DNA of 64,000 nt from Azadirachta indica (taxonomy: Eukaryota > Streptophyta > Magnoliopsida > Sapindales > Meliaceae), in NCBI GenBank assembly GCA_022749755.1, contig CM040444.1, positions 16,847,274 through 16,911,273 of the forward strand. Direction: 5' to 3'. The position numbers and the translations under genes are program-made. Below are positions 28,145-40,536 of this stretch, one piece after another. The notes below the pieces were generated by a model. It saw nothing but the letters and a program-made list of their open reading frames with translations, made no database searches and was not told the origin of the DNA. Each line of letters opens with the position of its first letter. Position 1 is the stretch's first letter.

Positions 28145-30733
28145 TCAAAGTCTAAGATAACCGCCTCTTTCTTGACCTCCAATAGTTCTCTTGAGGAATG
28201 ACTTCCGGTTGAGAGACCAGCTTCTTCTCAGAGCTCTCCTCCTCCGCCAAGCAGCTAATTGACCATAAGCAGCTGGGCAAATGAAGCATAGCAGCACCAG
28301 AAATAGCATAGCCACGCATAAAAACATTACATTGCGGAAACCATCTCTCAGTTCTGGATTATCTTGCCCCGTCCATGGAACTCCTCCCACATTCATTCCA
28401 AAAACTGATATGAACATGCATGAAATTATGATAAGTGCCAAATGTTTCCCACTAAAACAAGTTTAGATTGAATTGAAATGAAATTTACCTCCAGTGATGA
28501 TGGATAGAGGAAGGAATATTATTGAAAGGAATGAGAGATAATACAATTTCCGGTTTATTTGTTCGGACTGCCAGCTATCAAGCCCAGCCTGGATTGCTGT
28601 GACACGATTAGTTATAAACCCCACATTCTCTTTTAACCGCCTTAGCCGGCCAATTAACTCTTCTAGGGCATTGTTATCATCACGTGTAAGCCAATCTTTT
28701 AAAGAAGACCTTTCTTTGAGTCGTGGAAATACTTGCTCCCCATATGCAATCACCTGAGCTTTGGGAAATTAAATGCAAGCACCCATAAGTGCTTATGGTT
28801 TTCATATTAGATATATTAGATCCCAAAGTAAAATAATCAATAGAACTTTTGGTAACTCCAAAAACTCCAAAACCTTCTGATCAGCTGAAAAACTGAAGCA
28901 TTTCAGCTCATTCAGTCCCTTGACAAAGAGTAACAGAACCTTGAAATTGTTGAACATTTTCATTGACAACAAGTATTTTCTGTCGAGTTTGTCTTTTCTA
29001 CTCTTCTGTTAAAGGATTTATGATCCTTGTCAGGGACTGAAGTTTTTAAAAAAATCACTTGCAACAAAAGCAATAAGTAATGAATTAATCACCAAGCAAC
29101 ATAAAATTTAATAATAAATCTAGTTCCTCGTTTTCCATAGATATATAAATAAGTAGATAGGATGGAAACAATACCTGCAAGAGTCGCTGCAAATTCAGAA
29201 TCATTTTGGGAAATCTTCTCTCGTCTAGCATTTGTTTCTTTAAAGCAAACCCACCTGTTGATTAAGCCCAATAATTATGCAGATTCGTCTGTAAATATTG
29301 CCGATTCAGACAGAGAACAGCATGAACTTAAAAGAGAAACTAATTATGCACAAAAATAAATAGCGAAGAAACGTAAGTGATCTTATCCATAGAATGCAGG
29401 TTCGTCTCACTAACTACACAACTTTGCATACTAAAAAAATGAGTACTGGAATTCAATTAGTGAATTGATCTTTTCACAGCATACCAATGTATTTCTTCCA
29501 TTTTGACTTTCATATTTTCCTTGAAAAGTATGTTGCAGTAACAAGTCATGAATATAATAAGTTGAAATTGTCTAAAAATGAACTCATAATGTATGATGAT
29601 ATTTTATATAGACCCGCATATTTCAATTGATTCTATGTACCACTTACAATCTTTATCTAAACCCCGACTCATTTAAATGTTAATGGCAGAATAACTTTGT
29701 ACACCTGTCTTTTCACACCCATGACAACATTAGGAATACAAATTGCTTAAAATGGCTCAGGTTAAATAACCAAATTTCTGACCACCTAAATATAGCTAGA
29801 AATGTCAATCAAACATTACAACAAAGAGGAAAGCGTGAAATCTAAGAGAGTTCTCTTAATATCTTCATGACCAGAAAAGCAAAATTAGTTTGTCTATGAA
29901 GAGATTTGATTAAAAATTTATGTTTCGTGGTGTATCTAAGACAGTTGCAAAGAAAATTTACCTTTATCCAATTCAAGCTCCACAGCGTCCAGCTCAATCT
30001 CTATTCTGGTCACCACATCTTGAAGGTGATCCACATGTGTGTCAAGGATGTAAAGAACAAGATTTGAGATGGATTTTGGAACTGGATTATCAGCTTCCTC
30101 GGAATGATTCATTGTCAACAAAAATTCAAGAACATGCTCCCTTATTACGATCCCACTGCCTTCCTTTGGCTCACCTCTATGACTCGTTGGACTCTCTACA
30201 CTAGGAATCTCTGACAGAAGAGATTGACCGACAGGTGAGAAATCCAACCTTGGAACACGACCCAAGGACACAGTAATCACAGAATGCTCGGTAATTCTAG
30301 CAGCAATTCTAAATGTGAAATTGCTAGCAGCAGGACCAGGTGAATTAACTCTAAATACAAGTGCTCCATCAACATACCCACAAAATGGTCCATTACTAAC
30401 AAGGGATAAAATGTCCTGAAGCTTCAAAGGAGGGCAAAGAACATCTATAAGGTATTGCGCTGATTGCGAAAGTTTTTGGTTTCCTTTTGGCAGTTCTACG
30501 TGGTACCAACAAAATTCATTGCCTGTACCCTCTGTAAGATCCCATTCCTTCCTGTAACATTTTCCAGAGCCATCAAATATATAGGCTTTTTGTCTCACCA
30601 TACCAGGATAATGGGTTCGAGACATACGGGAATCCCTGTAAGAAGTTTCTGCAGAGGGTATTCTGTGACTGTCCATTTCCTCCGCCTCTCCATCCGCAGT
30701 TAGCTCTTCCTCAGCTAGCTCCATGACTTGCAT
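28145..30733 (-). CDS. CorA-like magnesium transporter family protein
   Basis: Four exons, 30733-29962, 29254-29175, 28753-28489 and 28404-28145, encode 458 residues. A large soluble N-terminal domain contains coiled-coil-prone segments (VVTRIEIELDAVELELDK, then RLKENVGFITNRVTAIQAGL). Two membrane segments follow near the C-terminus, around LSFLSIIFLPLSIITGVF and VMFLCVAMLFLVLLCFICPA. The CorA signature GMN lies between them at residues 375-377 (VFGMNVGGVPW). A basic tail ends GGYLRL. The layout matches plant CorA-like proteins related to Mg2+ channels; transport by this divergent subfamily is inferred. The start is uncertain: ATG at 30733 or 30724 fits the open frame, but an upstream exon (about 31039-30997) could supply another start. 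It lies 3 kb upstream of mtHSC70, same strand. Confidence 0.85.
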
Positions 30734-31200
30734 CAACTAGCTCGTTTTGATGAATCCAATTAGTAACAACACAAGTTATCGAATTGATCCAATCCTGAAA
30801 CTGCTTATAATGTGAACTTCCTACCTAACCAAATGGATTTCCAGATTACTCAAAATCACCCTCCAAGTGCAAATTCAACATCAAAAACTCTTCAAATTCA
30901 GATGAAATTAACAACCCAAAACAGGATATAACCACTCTACGGATCCAAACAGCAAGAACACATATCAGAAGAATTCACCAAACCATATAATTCCCACCTT
31001 CAAAGCGCCGAGATTTCATAATCCCCCATTCATAAAATCCCTGAAAAACAATGCATGTTCATGATTTTACAATCTCTTCCAATACATTTAACCCTATGGA
31101 AAATGAACAATATACGTAAAAAAGAAAAATATAACAGATGTATGTTTTACCTTGCTGAAAAGCTTGAAAAGCAGCAGAAAGAGGGCCTAAACAAGAAAAC
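30734..31200 (-). other. Probable 5' UTR exons and introns of the CorA-like gene
   Basis: On the minus strand, splice-like signals suggest a leader exon ending near 31151 (CAGCAAG/GTAAAA) and a second leader exon at about 31039-30997 (TTTTTCAG before, GAAG/GTGGGA after). The second contains a very short upstream ORF (ATG AAT GGG GGA TTA TGA). The acceptor joining it to the coding exon is not clear. RNA evidence would settle the structure. Confidence 0.4.
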
Positions 31201-33266
31201 CAATATCAGAATCTAAAGAATCACCAATGAAAGGTTATGGAAACACAAAAGCAAAAGTCTGCTGTTGCCTGCTTCCAGGCAGTTGGGCAGCAAGACCATC
31301 TTGAAAAATTCAAATAATACCCACAATTTGTTGAATTAAAGAATAATTAATTGGAAAAAATGTCGGGAAATACAAAGAAGGTTGAACAAAAAAGATAAAG
31401 AAAAAAAGAATCGTGTTGTGATATCTCAGTAGTTTCCTTGAAGCTTCCCCACAAAATATATCAAGAACTGAAAAAAAAATAAATAATATTTTATAATCTC
31501 AACGACTACGTTATAATAATGACATAAATTCTACCCATAAAAGAATCTGATACTCCTCTTTGAAATTTAAGCAATAGGAAAAAAAATAATTTATGAGGCG
31601 AGAGAGTAAAAAGAGGGAGAAAATTATTAATACCAGTGATTTCCTTCTTGCTGTTAATATCAACTACCTTTTATTAGATATAGGCCTAAAAAGATTAAAA
31701 AAAGAATTAACGGGCGATGTTTTAAAATTTTAATGGACAGGAAGAGGAAAGAGATAGATTATATTAGATTATATCAGATTACCAGAACAACAAAAACGGA
31801 AATAAATGAAATCTAAATAATCTGTGTTTATATTGTAGTACGATGTTGCCAGCGAAGACCACTGTTTGACATGCAGTTGGGTTTGGTGAAGTTTAAGATT
31901 TTCACGTTATCTTATGATCAGATTTGTAGTATTTTTGTAGCTTCATAATTCTACGTGATTACTAATCAGGTAAATAAATAATTGACTAACCTAATCCATT
32001 CCATAAGAAATTTTAACGTGTTATAGTTTTACTGAATGTTATCTTAATTAACACCAACTCTAATGATTATCCTCATTATAAAACAATGCCCAATAAGTAA
32101 TGTAATACAGTACCAAAAATAAATAAAAAAATTTAAAAATAATAATAATAATAAAATAATTGGATTTATTATGAGATGCGCCTGGTATTAAATCATCCTT
32201 ATATTAATGTTAAGGGGCCCCAAAGGATTGTGGTGGGGTGGGGGGGCAGTGTGGGGGGTGTTAAATAGTACACATTGGGCCCAAATGTTTTTACAGATTT
32301 TCAAATCAAAAGAAGCCAAGGCCCAGTAAGATAGGCAATGATTGGGCTTCAAACAATCAACTTCTGAATTCCACAATTTGTATTAAAGAATAAGATTATA
32401 AATTTTGTTATAAATATTTTATAAATCAGTTTCGTATAAGATCTAAAATAGCAACAAATGACGTGTTATGGCACGAAGGCCTGGGATTGGTATTAAATTG
32501 AAGAAAAAGGTCAAACATTTGAAATATCCTAAAAATAAATAATAATAATAATAATATTAATAATCAGTTCAGATTATCCAATAAAAGTAAGCATGCGTAC
32601 TGCCACAAGGGATTGAAATTCAAAACCAAGGCAATAAATTTCAAAAAAGAAAATAATGAATTTCATTTGATAAGATGCAGACAACTCATATTATATTGTT
32701 TAAATTAATTAATTTGAAAATGCTCATTCCATTTATAAGCAGCCAAATTTTTTCCACAATAATCAATCATTTTGAAAAGAACTAATTATTAAGGTGATGG
32801 TCAACTTTTAAACACAATTATTTTTGTCGAACGTCAAGTTATGTGCAAGAGAATTATAATGCTCATGAAATTCGACAAAAAGCCAATAATGTGTCTTCCG
32901 TGATTTAACCAATAATTATAATAACAATAGTTGGTGAATTAATAGTTTAAGTAAAAGTGAGTGTTAATGTAGATTATTTTAGTTAATATACACACAATCA
33001 ATTCAAATCTAAATTTAGTGTCCTGTAAAATTGATAATATAGAATATGATTATTTTATCAAATGTTTTTAAATTATTATATCAGAAGATAAAAGTAATTA
33101 CCGTACAAATAAACACCTTTCAAAGATTTTCCGATTATATATAATCATTCTTTAAAGAAAGACAGATAGACAATGACAGGCAACTTGCGTTGTCAGTTGT
33201 GTGGAAGATTTCTCCAATTGCAACATCAAGTAAAAGCAAAAATAAATTAAATAAAAATACAGTGCA
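31201..33266. other. Intergenic DNA upstream of the Gypsy element
   Basis: No gene recognised. AT-rich, with AAT repeats near 32,137-32,156 and 32,535-32,560 and a G-rich island at 32,235-32,258, annotated separately. Confidence 0.55.
32235..32258 (+). other. G-run island with quadruplex potential
   Basis: Runs of 4, 7 and 6 G are separated by T and CAGTGT. They can be partitioned into four GGG tracts with short loops. The surroundings are AT-rich, which makes the island conspicuous. No gene is adjacent. Confidence 0.6.
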
Positions 33267-33797
33267 TGTGTGAAAAAATACTCGAATATTAAATATGTCA
33301 AGCCAACAAATAATACGTGATAAGGTTCAATAATTATTCGAGATTGGATGACACACTATAAGATCGAGTAAAAACGGAGAATTCATCACGATAAAAGAGC
33401 TGGATTAGGTCGAGTATAAAATATCACTCGACTTGGCCCAACTTGGGTAGCAGAAATTTTGTCATACACTTCACCCACTAACCGCTCGTCCTTTTCACCT
33501 TTAATCATGGGAAAAACGTGAAACGTGACTAGAAAAATAGTTAAAAATAGTTACTCCCATCGTCTATAGAATCCTAGTAGCAGAGAGGAAAAGTATGCAC
33601 ACTGAAATCTAGCTAAAAGGCTGCTGAAATTTTTTCTTCAGCAAACCATCTGACTTAAGTATAGGAGTGCATACATCGGGTAAGCCAGCTATCTCTCTGA
33701 CTTTACTTGTTTTGCAGGCAAGCTTGAATCTATTGTAATTAGCAAGATTTGAATTTTGTTGTTTGAAGTTGAAATTAACAGATTTTCGGCATTAACA
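33267..33797 (+). repeat. 5' LTR of the Tat element
   Basis: Starts TGTGTGAAAAAATACTCG and ends ATTAACA, with TG...CA termini. It aligns with 43922-44402 over its length. A stretch of about 50 bases near 33,310-33,380 has no counterpart in the 3' LTR. Confidence 0.9.
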
Positions 33798-33798
33798 A

Positions 33799-33817
33799 CT
33801 GGCACCATTTGTGGGAA
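33799..33817 (+). other. Primer binding site of the Tat element
   Basis: TGGCACCATTTGTGGGAA starts two bases after the LTR end. It looks like a mutated form of the TGGCGCCGTCTGTGGGAA primer site common in plant Tat-type elements. Three C/T or A/G changes separate them, consistent with methylation-driven decay. Confidence 0.75.
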
Positions 33818-34759
33818 AAGACGAACAAGAAGCCAATTGTAGAATTTTGGAGGTTGAATTGAAAATGGCCATGAAGGATAAGCATCATCTGTCAAGATCG
33901 CGTGTGATGAAAAGAGTTCCATTGCAAGATGACTCTAGGGCTTTCATCCATAGGAGGAGGAGCGCTAGGAATTCCTGAACCATGAGGAATCCAATTTGCG
34001 AACCAATTTGGATCCATAGCCACCTAGTCAGGCAATAATTCGGTTAGATTCGAATGAAGCAAATTAGTTTGGCGGGAGTTGGAAAATAGCCGTCGTTCGC
34101 ACGTTAAGAAGGACAAGAAAATGGCGAGATTAAAGGATACGATAGTGGCCCTGTGAAAGGAGTTAGAATGATTGAAACAAATGTTGAGACAAGGTGTGAG
34201 AAAGCCCACAAGGAATGACGCGCCAATGGAGCATGAAGAAAGTAGTTCTCCGAGGCTTAAAATGAGAAAAGGAGATGGCGATCCCCGGAGGACGGGCTCT
34301 AAAGGTAACGACAATGACCATGACTTGCCGGAAGTCGAGCCCTCGAGAAGGAAAGATATACCGCATCCCAAAAAGGGAAAGGAAAGGCTATGGAGCAGCT
34401 AACTCACGGAAAATGATGTAATCTAGGTCCTAATACTTCACCATACGAAGGGACCCAATTCCACGATCCTTATATGATTAACATATCCGGGAAAACAATT
34501 CGAAGCTTATTACTAAGCAAAGCTTGCATTTGTAGGACATGCGTTCTTACTTTAATAAGAAAAGGCAGAAGGAAAAGGAAATTTTAATGCACACAGACTT
34601 ACCTGAGACCAAGCAAGACATAAGGTCAGAAGAAGTTTTGGGGGAAAACCATGCTCTCCAAGTAATTAAAAGGTTAAAAATAAAGAAGTAGCTCAAAAAA
34701 CTGTTGGAGGAATTTGAGACGAGGAAGAAGCAAGATGAATAAGGATGGGTTGTTGTAAA

Positions 34760-35690
34760 AATGAACCTTGGATCTCCTTTCACAAGAGAAATTCAAGACT
34801 TGGCTCTTCCCAAAAAATTCAAAATGCCACAGATTACCCCTTATACAGGGAAATCTGACCCAATTTCACATGTGAAGCTATTCAAAGAGATGATGCATAT
34901 TCAGGGTCTGACTAAGCTTCAAATGTGCTGACCTTTTCCCTTGACGTTGGAGGGACAAGCCCGAAGATGGTTCAGGACTCTGAAGCTAGATTCGGTTGGA
35001 AGTTTTACTCAGTTGTGTGACATGTTCACTAACGAGTTTAGGGGAGCAACATCTACTTACAAAAGCATGAGCTCATTATTAATGTTGAGGCAGGGTTAGG
35101 GAGAAAGTTTAAGGAGCTTCACCAAGAAGTACCATGATGAAGTTATGGAGATAGGAACTTTTAATCATCCCTTGGCATTAGAAGGATAGAAAAGGAGATA
35201 TTTAATGAGATCTAGATAGAAGATCAAATTCTCCTTAGACAAAAGAAGGAGAGGGTGAATGGATCTCGCGAAAAGTCAAGCACCTCGCGGGCAAAAGACA
35301 AGAAAAGGGAAAGCTTTTGCGATAGAAGACCCGAACCGAGAAGGGAGCAAGATTACCAAAGGCTGAAAGCTAATCGATTGGGTAGTAAACTACCCGAGAA
35401 AGATAAGCTTCTGCCTCTGCCAAAAGAAGCATCGAAGAGGGTTGTACAGGTACAGAATAAGCGAAAATTTACACCGCCAAATTCATTTTTGGCTGATATC
35501 TATGAGGATATCAAAGATTCAGGTTTGCTGGTAAAAGATCCTTGGCCGTTAAAGATGAATCTCGATAAGAGGCGCATGGATAAAGTGTGCGCATTCCATA
35601 GGGACTGTAGGCACATGACCAACGACTGTTTGGATCTAGAAAAGTAGATTGAGGTGTTGGTTAGGAATGAATATCTTGATTAATATATAG
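34760..35690 (+). pseudogene. gag remnant of the Tat element
   Basis: Conceptual translation gives KKFKMPQITPYTGKSDP, then ARRWFRTLKLDSVGSFTQLC and SLRSFTKKYHDEV, the typical plant Gypsy gag (retrotrans_gag) pattern. It ends with CAFHRDCRHMTNDCLDLEK, the gag C-terminal motif before protease. It is broken by in-frame stops and at least one frameshift; the longest intact piece is 35255-35647. Confidence 0.85.
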
Positions 35691-35989
35691 ATTATTTCCA
35701 AGAGTGGACAAGTCAAATTGATCAGGAAAACCTAAATAAAGACTGAAGGCGAAGAAGTTTGGTTATCTTAGGAGGATCAATCTTGGCAAGGAATTCGAAC
35801 AAAGTCAGGAAGAATTACTCAAAGTACTACCTGCCAAATACAGACACCAGCACCCATATTATGAATGTGTAGGCGGAGAAGAAGCCTTGGATAGCTACAA
35901 TACCGATCATGTTCATAAACAAAGACAAAGTGGGTGTGAGCTACCTGCACGATGATGCTCTGGTGGCTACGCTAGGAGGGTAAGACCGT

Positions 35990-36260
35990 CCGAAGTCAGC
36001 AAAATTCTAATAGATACCGAAAGCTTAACTGACATTATTTTCAAAGAAATCTTGGATTTATTGAACATCGAAGATTTAAGGTTGGGACTGATCAACAATG
36101 CCTTGTATGGATTTACAGAATCCTACATTTTTTCCATTGGGACAGTACAGTTACCGGTGACTATGAGGAGCCCACCGTATCAGAAGACTACCATGGTAAC
36201 TTTTCATGTGGTCGACTTGAAGATGCCATATTGCATAATTTTAGAAAGACCGTTCTTATG
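35990..36260 (+). pseudogene. Aspartic protease remnant of the Tat element
   Basis: ILIDTESLTDIIFKEIL corresponds to the retropepsin active-site region (usual LVDTGSSADILF). The active-site D-T-G/S reads D-T-E here, so Gly is lost. The frame closes with CIILERPFL, the usual protease end, then a stop. Confidence 0.8.
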
Positions 36261-36689
36261 ATTAATTAAAGTAGTAGAAATCATCCATTACCTGAAACTT
36301 AAGTTCAGAGTAGGAGAAGGAATTGGTATGGTTTGAGAAGATCAGAAACAAGCTAGGAACTGCTTCGCAGTCTCTTCAAAGTAGATATATTGCATTACCA
36401 CCCAAGATATAAAAGGAATGGATGAAAGTAATGAGGGTAGAGAGTATAAAAGAATCCTGCAGTAGCTGAACTGAAGCCTGGTCAGCGGGCTGGCAATTCT
36501 GTAACTGAGTTTCGGAATGACTGAAGGACGTAGCTTGGGACCAGAAGAACCCGCAGAAGGTGGCTAAGATTAGGTCTCGATTACTAGAAAATGAGTAGAG
36601 GAAGCTAGGGAAGTTCTTGAGAAAACACGCGGATGTCTTTGTGTGGTCACGTTATGATATGCCGAGTATCAACTATAGAATAATATCCC

Positions 36690-37300
36690 ACCACCTTGCG
36701 ACGAATTCTGTCTTAAAACCTGTGAGGCAAAAAATGAGAATGTTCAACCAGAAAAGAAGGGAAGCGATTTAGGTGGAGGTCGATAAACTCCTAAAAGCCG
36801 TTTCATCAGAGAAGTTCAGTAATTGAAATGGATTGTCAATATCGTCATAGCAAGGAAGTCGAGTGGAAAGTGAAGAATGTGCGTAGATTTTACAGACCTG
36901 AACAAGGCATACCCTAAAGATGGGTTCCCACTTCTAAGAATTGGCTAACTAGTGGATGCCACGGCAAGTTATAGACTTTTGAGTTTCATGAATGCTTTTT
37001 CAGGTTACAACTAAATCAGGATGTATGAACTTGATCAGGAAAAAATCGCTTTCATTACGGATCAAGGGTTATATTGCTACAAGGTAATACCCTTTAAATT
37101 GAAAAATACCAGGTCCACTTTCCAAAAGTTAGTCAACTGAGTGTTCAAATCCTTGATCGGGAAAACGATGGAAGTATATGTAGATGATATGATCACAAAG
37201 TTCATGAATATGGATGACCACATTCGGCATTTGGAGGAAACCTTCTCGCTTTTAAAAAATATAAGATGAAGCTGAACCTAAAAAAATGTGCTTTTGGAGT
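36690..37300 (+). pseudogene. Reverse transcriptase remnant of the Tat element
   Basis: Recognisable RT blocks: CVDFTDLNKAYPKDGFPL, LSFMNAFSGYN, EKIAFITDQGLYCYKVIPF and the catalytic YVDDM at 37177-37191. Several stops (for example after GYN and in the QKLVN block) interrupt the frame, so no functional enzyme can be made. Confidence 0.9.
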
Positions 37301-37519
37301 GAGTTCGGGAAAGTTTTTAGGATTTATGGTCAGTGAAAGAGGAATTGAAGCCAATCCCTAGAAGATCAAAGCAATTCTAGAGATGAAATCAACCTCTATA
37401 CTGAAAGAGTTGCAGACCTTAGCTGGAAAGTTGGCAGCCCTAAGTAAGTTCATTTGAAAGGCCACTGATAGATGTTTTCAATTTTTTCAAGTCATGAAAA
37501 AAGGAAAAAATATGCGGTG

Positions 37520-37850
37520 GACGAATAAGTGTGAGTAGAGCTTCCAAGAGTTGAAATGCTATTTGGCAGATTCCCCACATTTGGTTAGTCGACAAAATAG
37601 AGACATCCTCTACTTATATTTGGCTGTTTCCGACCATACTGTGAGTTCCATACTAGTCAAGGAGGATCACGACAAGATTCACAGACCTATCTATTATACT
37701 AGCAAGTCATTACTAGATGCTGAGACCACGTATATACCTCTGAAAAAGTTAGCTCTAGCACTCGTGGTGGCTGCCAGAAAATTACGACTATATTTCTAAG
37801 CGCATCGGATAGTGGTACTAACGGACCAGTTGTTAAGATAGATTTTCCAT
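37520..37850 (+). pseudogene. RNase H (Gypsy type) remnant of the Tat element
   Basis: The frame 37551-37799 reads LYLAVSDHTVSSILVKEDH, then PIYYTSKSLLDAETTYIPL, the RT-linked RNase H of plant Gypsy elements. The frame ends at a stop where LYFQAH would follow. Confidence 0.85.
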
Positions 37851-37989
37851 AAATCAGATCTTTTTGAACAATTGGTAAGATAAACTGTAGAATTTAGTGA
37901 ATTTGATATCGATTTCAAGCCGCGCAGAGCAACAAAGGCTCAAGTTTTAGCAGATTTTATCGTTGAATAATTCATGATGGAAAACCCCA

Positions 37990-38460
37990 TAATATGCCAG
38001 ATCGGGAAAGCTCGAGACACCCAGAGGCTACGAGTTTCATTCGAGCCTATATGGCAATTGTACATTAATGGCACCTCAAATATGCAAGGAGGAGGTGTAG
38101 AAATTATTATTGTGAGGCCGAACAATGAAGAGATAGTTTACGCACTCAGATTCGACTTCAGGGTCACAAATAACGAAGTCAAATATTAGGTGCTGCTAGT
38201 TGGTTTAAATTTTGCACAGGCACTTGGAGTTCAATATTTAGAGATCAAAGGTGATTCACAGTTGGTGGTGATTCAAGTAAATGGGCAATTTTAGACTCGG
38301 GAGGGAAATATGTAGGCTTACTTCGACAAAGTCTAACAACTAATGAATAAAATGAAGAAGGTCAACATGGAACAAGTTCCCAGGGGAGAAAACTCTAGAG
38401 CAGACGCTCTTACGAAACTAGCATCGTCATTACAAGGGAGAATTCCGAAATCAATTCTAA
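37990..38460 (+). pseudogene. Second, archaeal-type RNase H (aRNH) remnant
   Basis: The frame reads WQLYINGTSNMQGGGVEIII, then LRFDFRVTNNEVKY, GVQYLEIKGDSQLVVIQVNG and VPRGENSRADALTKLAS. These are the motifs of the archaeal-type RNase H that Tat-lineage elements carry after the ordinary RNase H. The first catalytic Asp (LYVDG in relatives) is Asn here. Three or more stops break the frame. Confidence 0.88.
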
Positions 38461-38769
38461 TTAAGCTCCTGACATCAAAGAGTGTTTATGAAAGAAGCTC
38501 CCTTACTATACATGCACTTGAGTATGGTAAAGAACTGACCTGGATGGACTCGATTTGGAAGTACTTGCAAAGGGGTGGATTACGCGATGACGGAGAAGAG
38601 ACGACAAAGAGAATCAAGAACAAATTGATCAGGTACCTCATTGTGAATGAGGTACTCTAAAAAAAAGGATATGGGCTACCGTATTTACAATGTTTGTCCC
38701 CTTAGGAAGTAGATTACGTGTTTAAAGAAATTTACATGAGAATATACGGTGATTATTGGGGAGCTTAAT

Positions 38770-39655
38770 CCTTAACACACCAAATTATAAGATGAGGATA
38801 TTATTGGCTAACCTTGCACCAGGATGCGATTCAAGTTACAAGATAATGCCAAAGATGTCAGTTTTATGGTGATATTCCAAAACAGCCACCTGAAAAATTG
38901 ACCGCTCTACTCAGTCCTTAGGCTTTTGCCTAATGGAGATTAGACTTGATCGGGCTGCTACCCACTGGAAGAGCTCAAATAAAGTACGTTATAATCGCAA
39001 TCGATTACTTTACAATATGAGCCGAGGCTGAACCTTTGGCCACCATTACCGAAAAAAAGGTTATTGCGTTCGTAGAAAGAAATTAATTTATAGATTCGGT
39101 GTGCCTCACATTCGATAACTGCTGCTTTAGAGAGTTTTGTTTTAACCTGAGCATTGACCTCATGTTAGTAACCTCTATTCATCTAAAAGCAAATGGCCAA
39201 GTAGAGGCCGTGAACAAAATCATCAAGAAACACTTTTCTCACTGGCATTTAGCTTCAAAATGGTAATACACTAATACCAGTAGAGGTCAGCGCCCCAACA
39301 TTCCGAGTTAGTCATTTTAATGAAGTTCAAAATGAGAAAAATATACGAAATGATCTAGACTTACTTAAGGAAAGGAGGAATCAGACCTTATTAAAGACAG
39401 CCTCCTATCAACAAAAAGTGGCCAAATATTGACCAAAGGGTTCGCTCCAAAGCATTAAGAGAAGGTGACTTAGTCCTACGATGAGTCATTTTGAACACGA
39501 AGAAACCTAGAGAAGGAGTTCTCGAAGCAAACTGGGAGGGACCCTATAAAATTATTAGAGTTGTGAGGTCAAGTGTTTATAAGCTACAACATCCTAATGG
39601 AAGAGAAGTGAGGAAGTCGTAGAATGTGAAAATGTTGAAAGTCTACCCCTGATTA
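38770..39655 (+). pseudogene. Integrase remnant of the Tat element, with internal deletion
   Basis: A zinc-finger-like C-x2-C (CQRCQFYGDIPKQPPE), the core WRLDLIGLLPTGRAQIKYVI, FDNCCFREFC and HLKANGQVEAVNKIIKKH are visible. At about 39,230 the frame jumps to SAPTFRVSHFNEVQNEKN, so roughly 60 residues of the usual core-to-tail segment appear deleted. The C-terminal domain resumes with PREGVLEANWEGPYKIIRVV and ends near VKMLKVYP. Stops are frequent. Confidence 0.85.
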
Positions 39656-39766
39656 TGGTGGTGTAGTCTAGTTGTAAATATACCAATGAAATTCGACTTT
39701 CAACATTTTTTCTTGTGTAATTTTATTATTCATTAAGCAATAAAACCATTATTTGTTTTGGTTCTA

Positions 39767-40133
39767 GATCAAGAAAATATCGATCTGAACCATGCAAACA
39801 TATTGGTCAACAAAATACCGATCTAACTCAATCAATCATAGATCAACAAAAAATCAATCTAGGAAAGGTGACAAAATCACCTATAATATAAATGATGTCT
39901 TCAAATCGAGAAAATATCAATTTAAAGAAATCGATATCAAAGGTGTCGGATCTATAAAATATCGATTTGAAATTATTGATAATAATATTGGGTCAAACAT
40001 CGATCTAGAAAGGTTAAACAGCATTAAGTTAACAAAATATCAACTTAATACATCGATACCACGACTCAAAGTTAACTATACGATGGTCACGAGAAGAAGA
40101 TTGCACCATGGATGATCAAGAAAATACTGATCT
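39767..40133 (+). repeat. Spaced array of a 20-bp repeat inside the Tat element
   Basis: Seven copies of a motif close to GATCAAGAAAATATCGATCT start at 39767, 39805, 39841, 39904, 39949, 40027 and 40114, all in the same orientation. Spacing grows from 36-38 bases to 45-87 bases. The array lies just after the end of pol, where several Tat/Ogre-type elements carry tandem repeats. Confidence 0.75.
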
Positions 40134-40536
40134 AGAAAAATTGTCGCGATCAGTTTAGGTTCTCTTGCCTATAAGATCACTAAGAAAATTTTCATACTTA
40201 AAAGATTTTTACATTTATGAATTTTTCACACTCTAAAAGATGTTTGTTAAAAGTTCTGTTGGAAGATCTCATGCATTACTTGGTTGATTGTTAAAAGTTA
40301 ATTATTCGTGCTTGATTATGGAGAAATTAAACAAAGAGACAAGTTCAGAATAAAAAATGATAAACTTTTCATTAAAGTCAAAAAGTTACGTTAGATAAGT
40401 TTTTACAAAACTACAAATTTTACTACATAGCACGTAATTATTTTCCTGTAAAGATAATAGTTCCAAAAGTAGGCCGGTTAGCAACCTTAGCATCGAGAGG
40501 ATTTTGGGTCACCTCGGACACAGGCAGACCAAGAAG

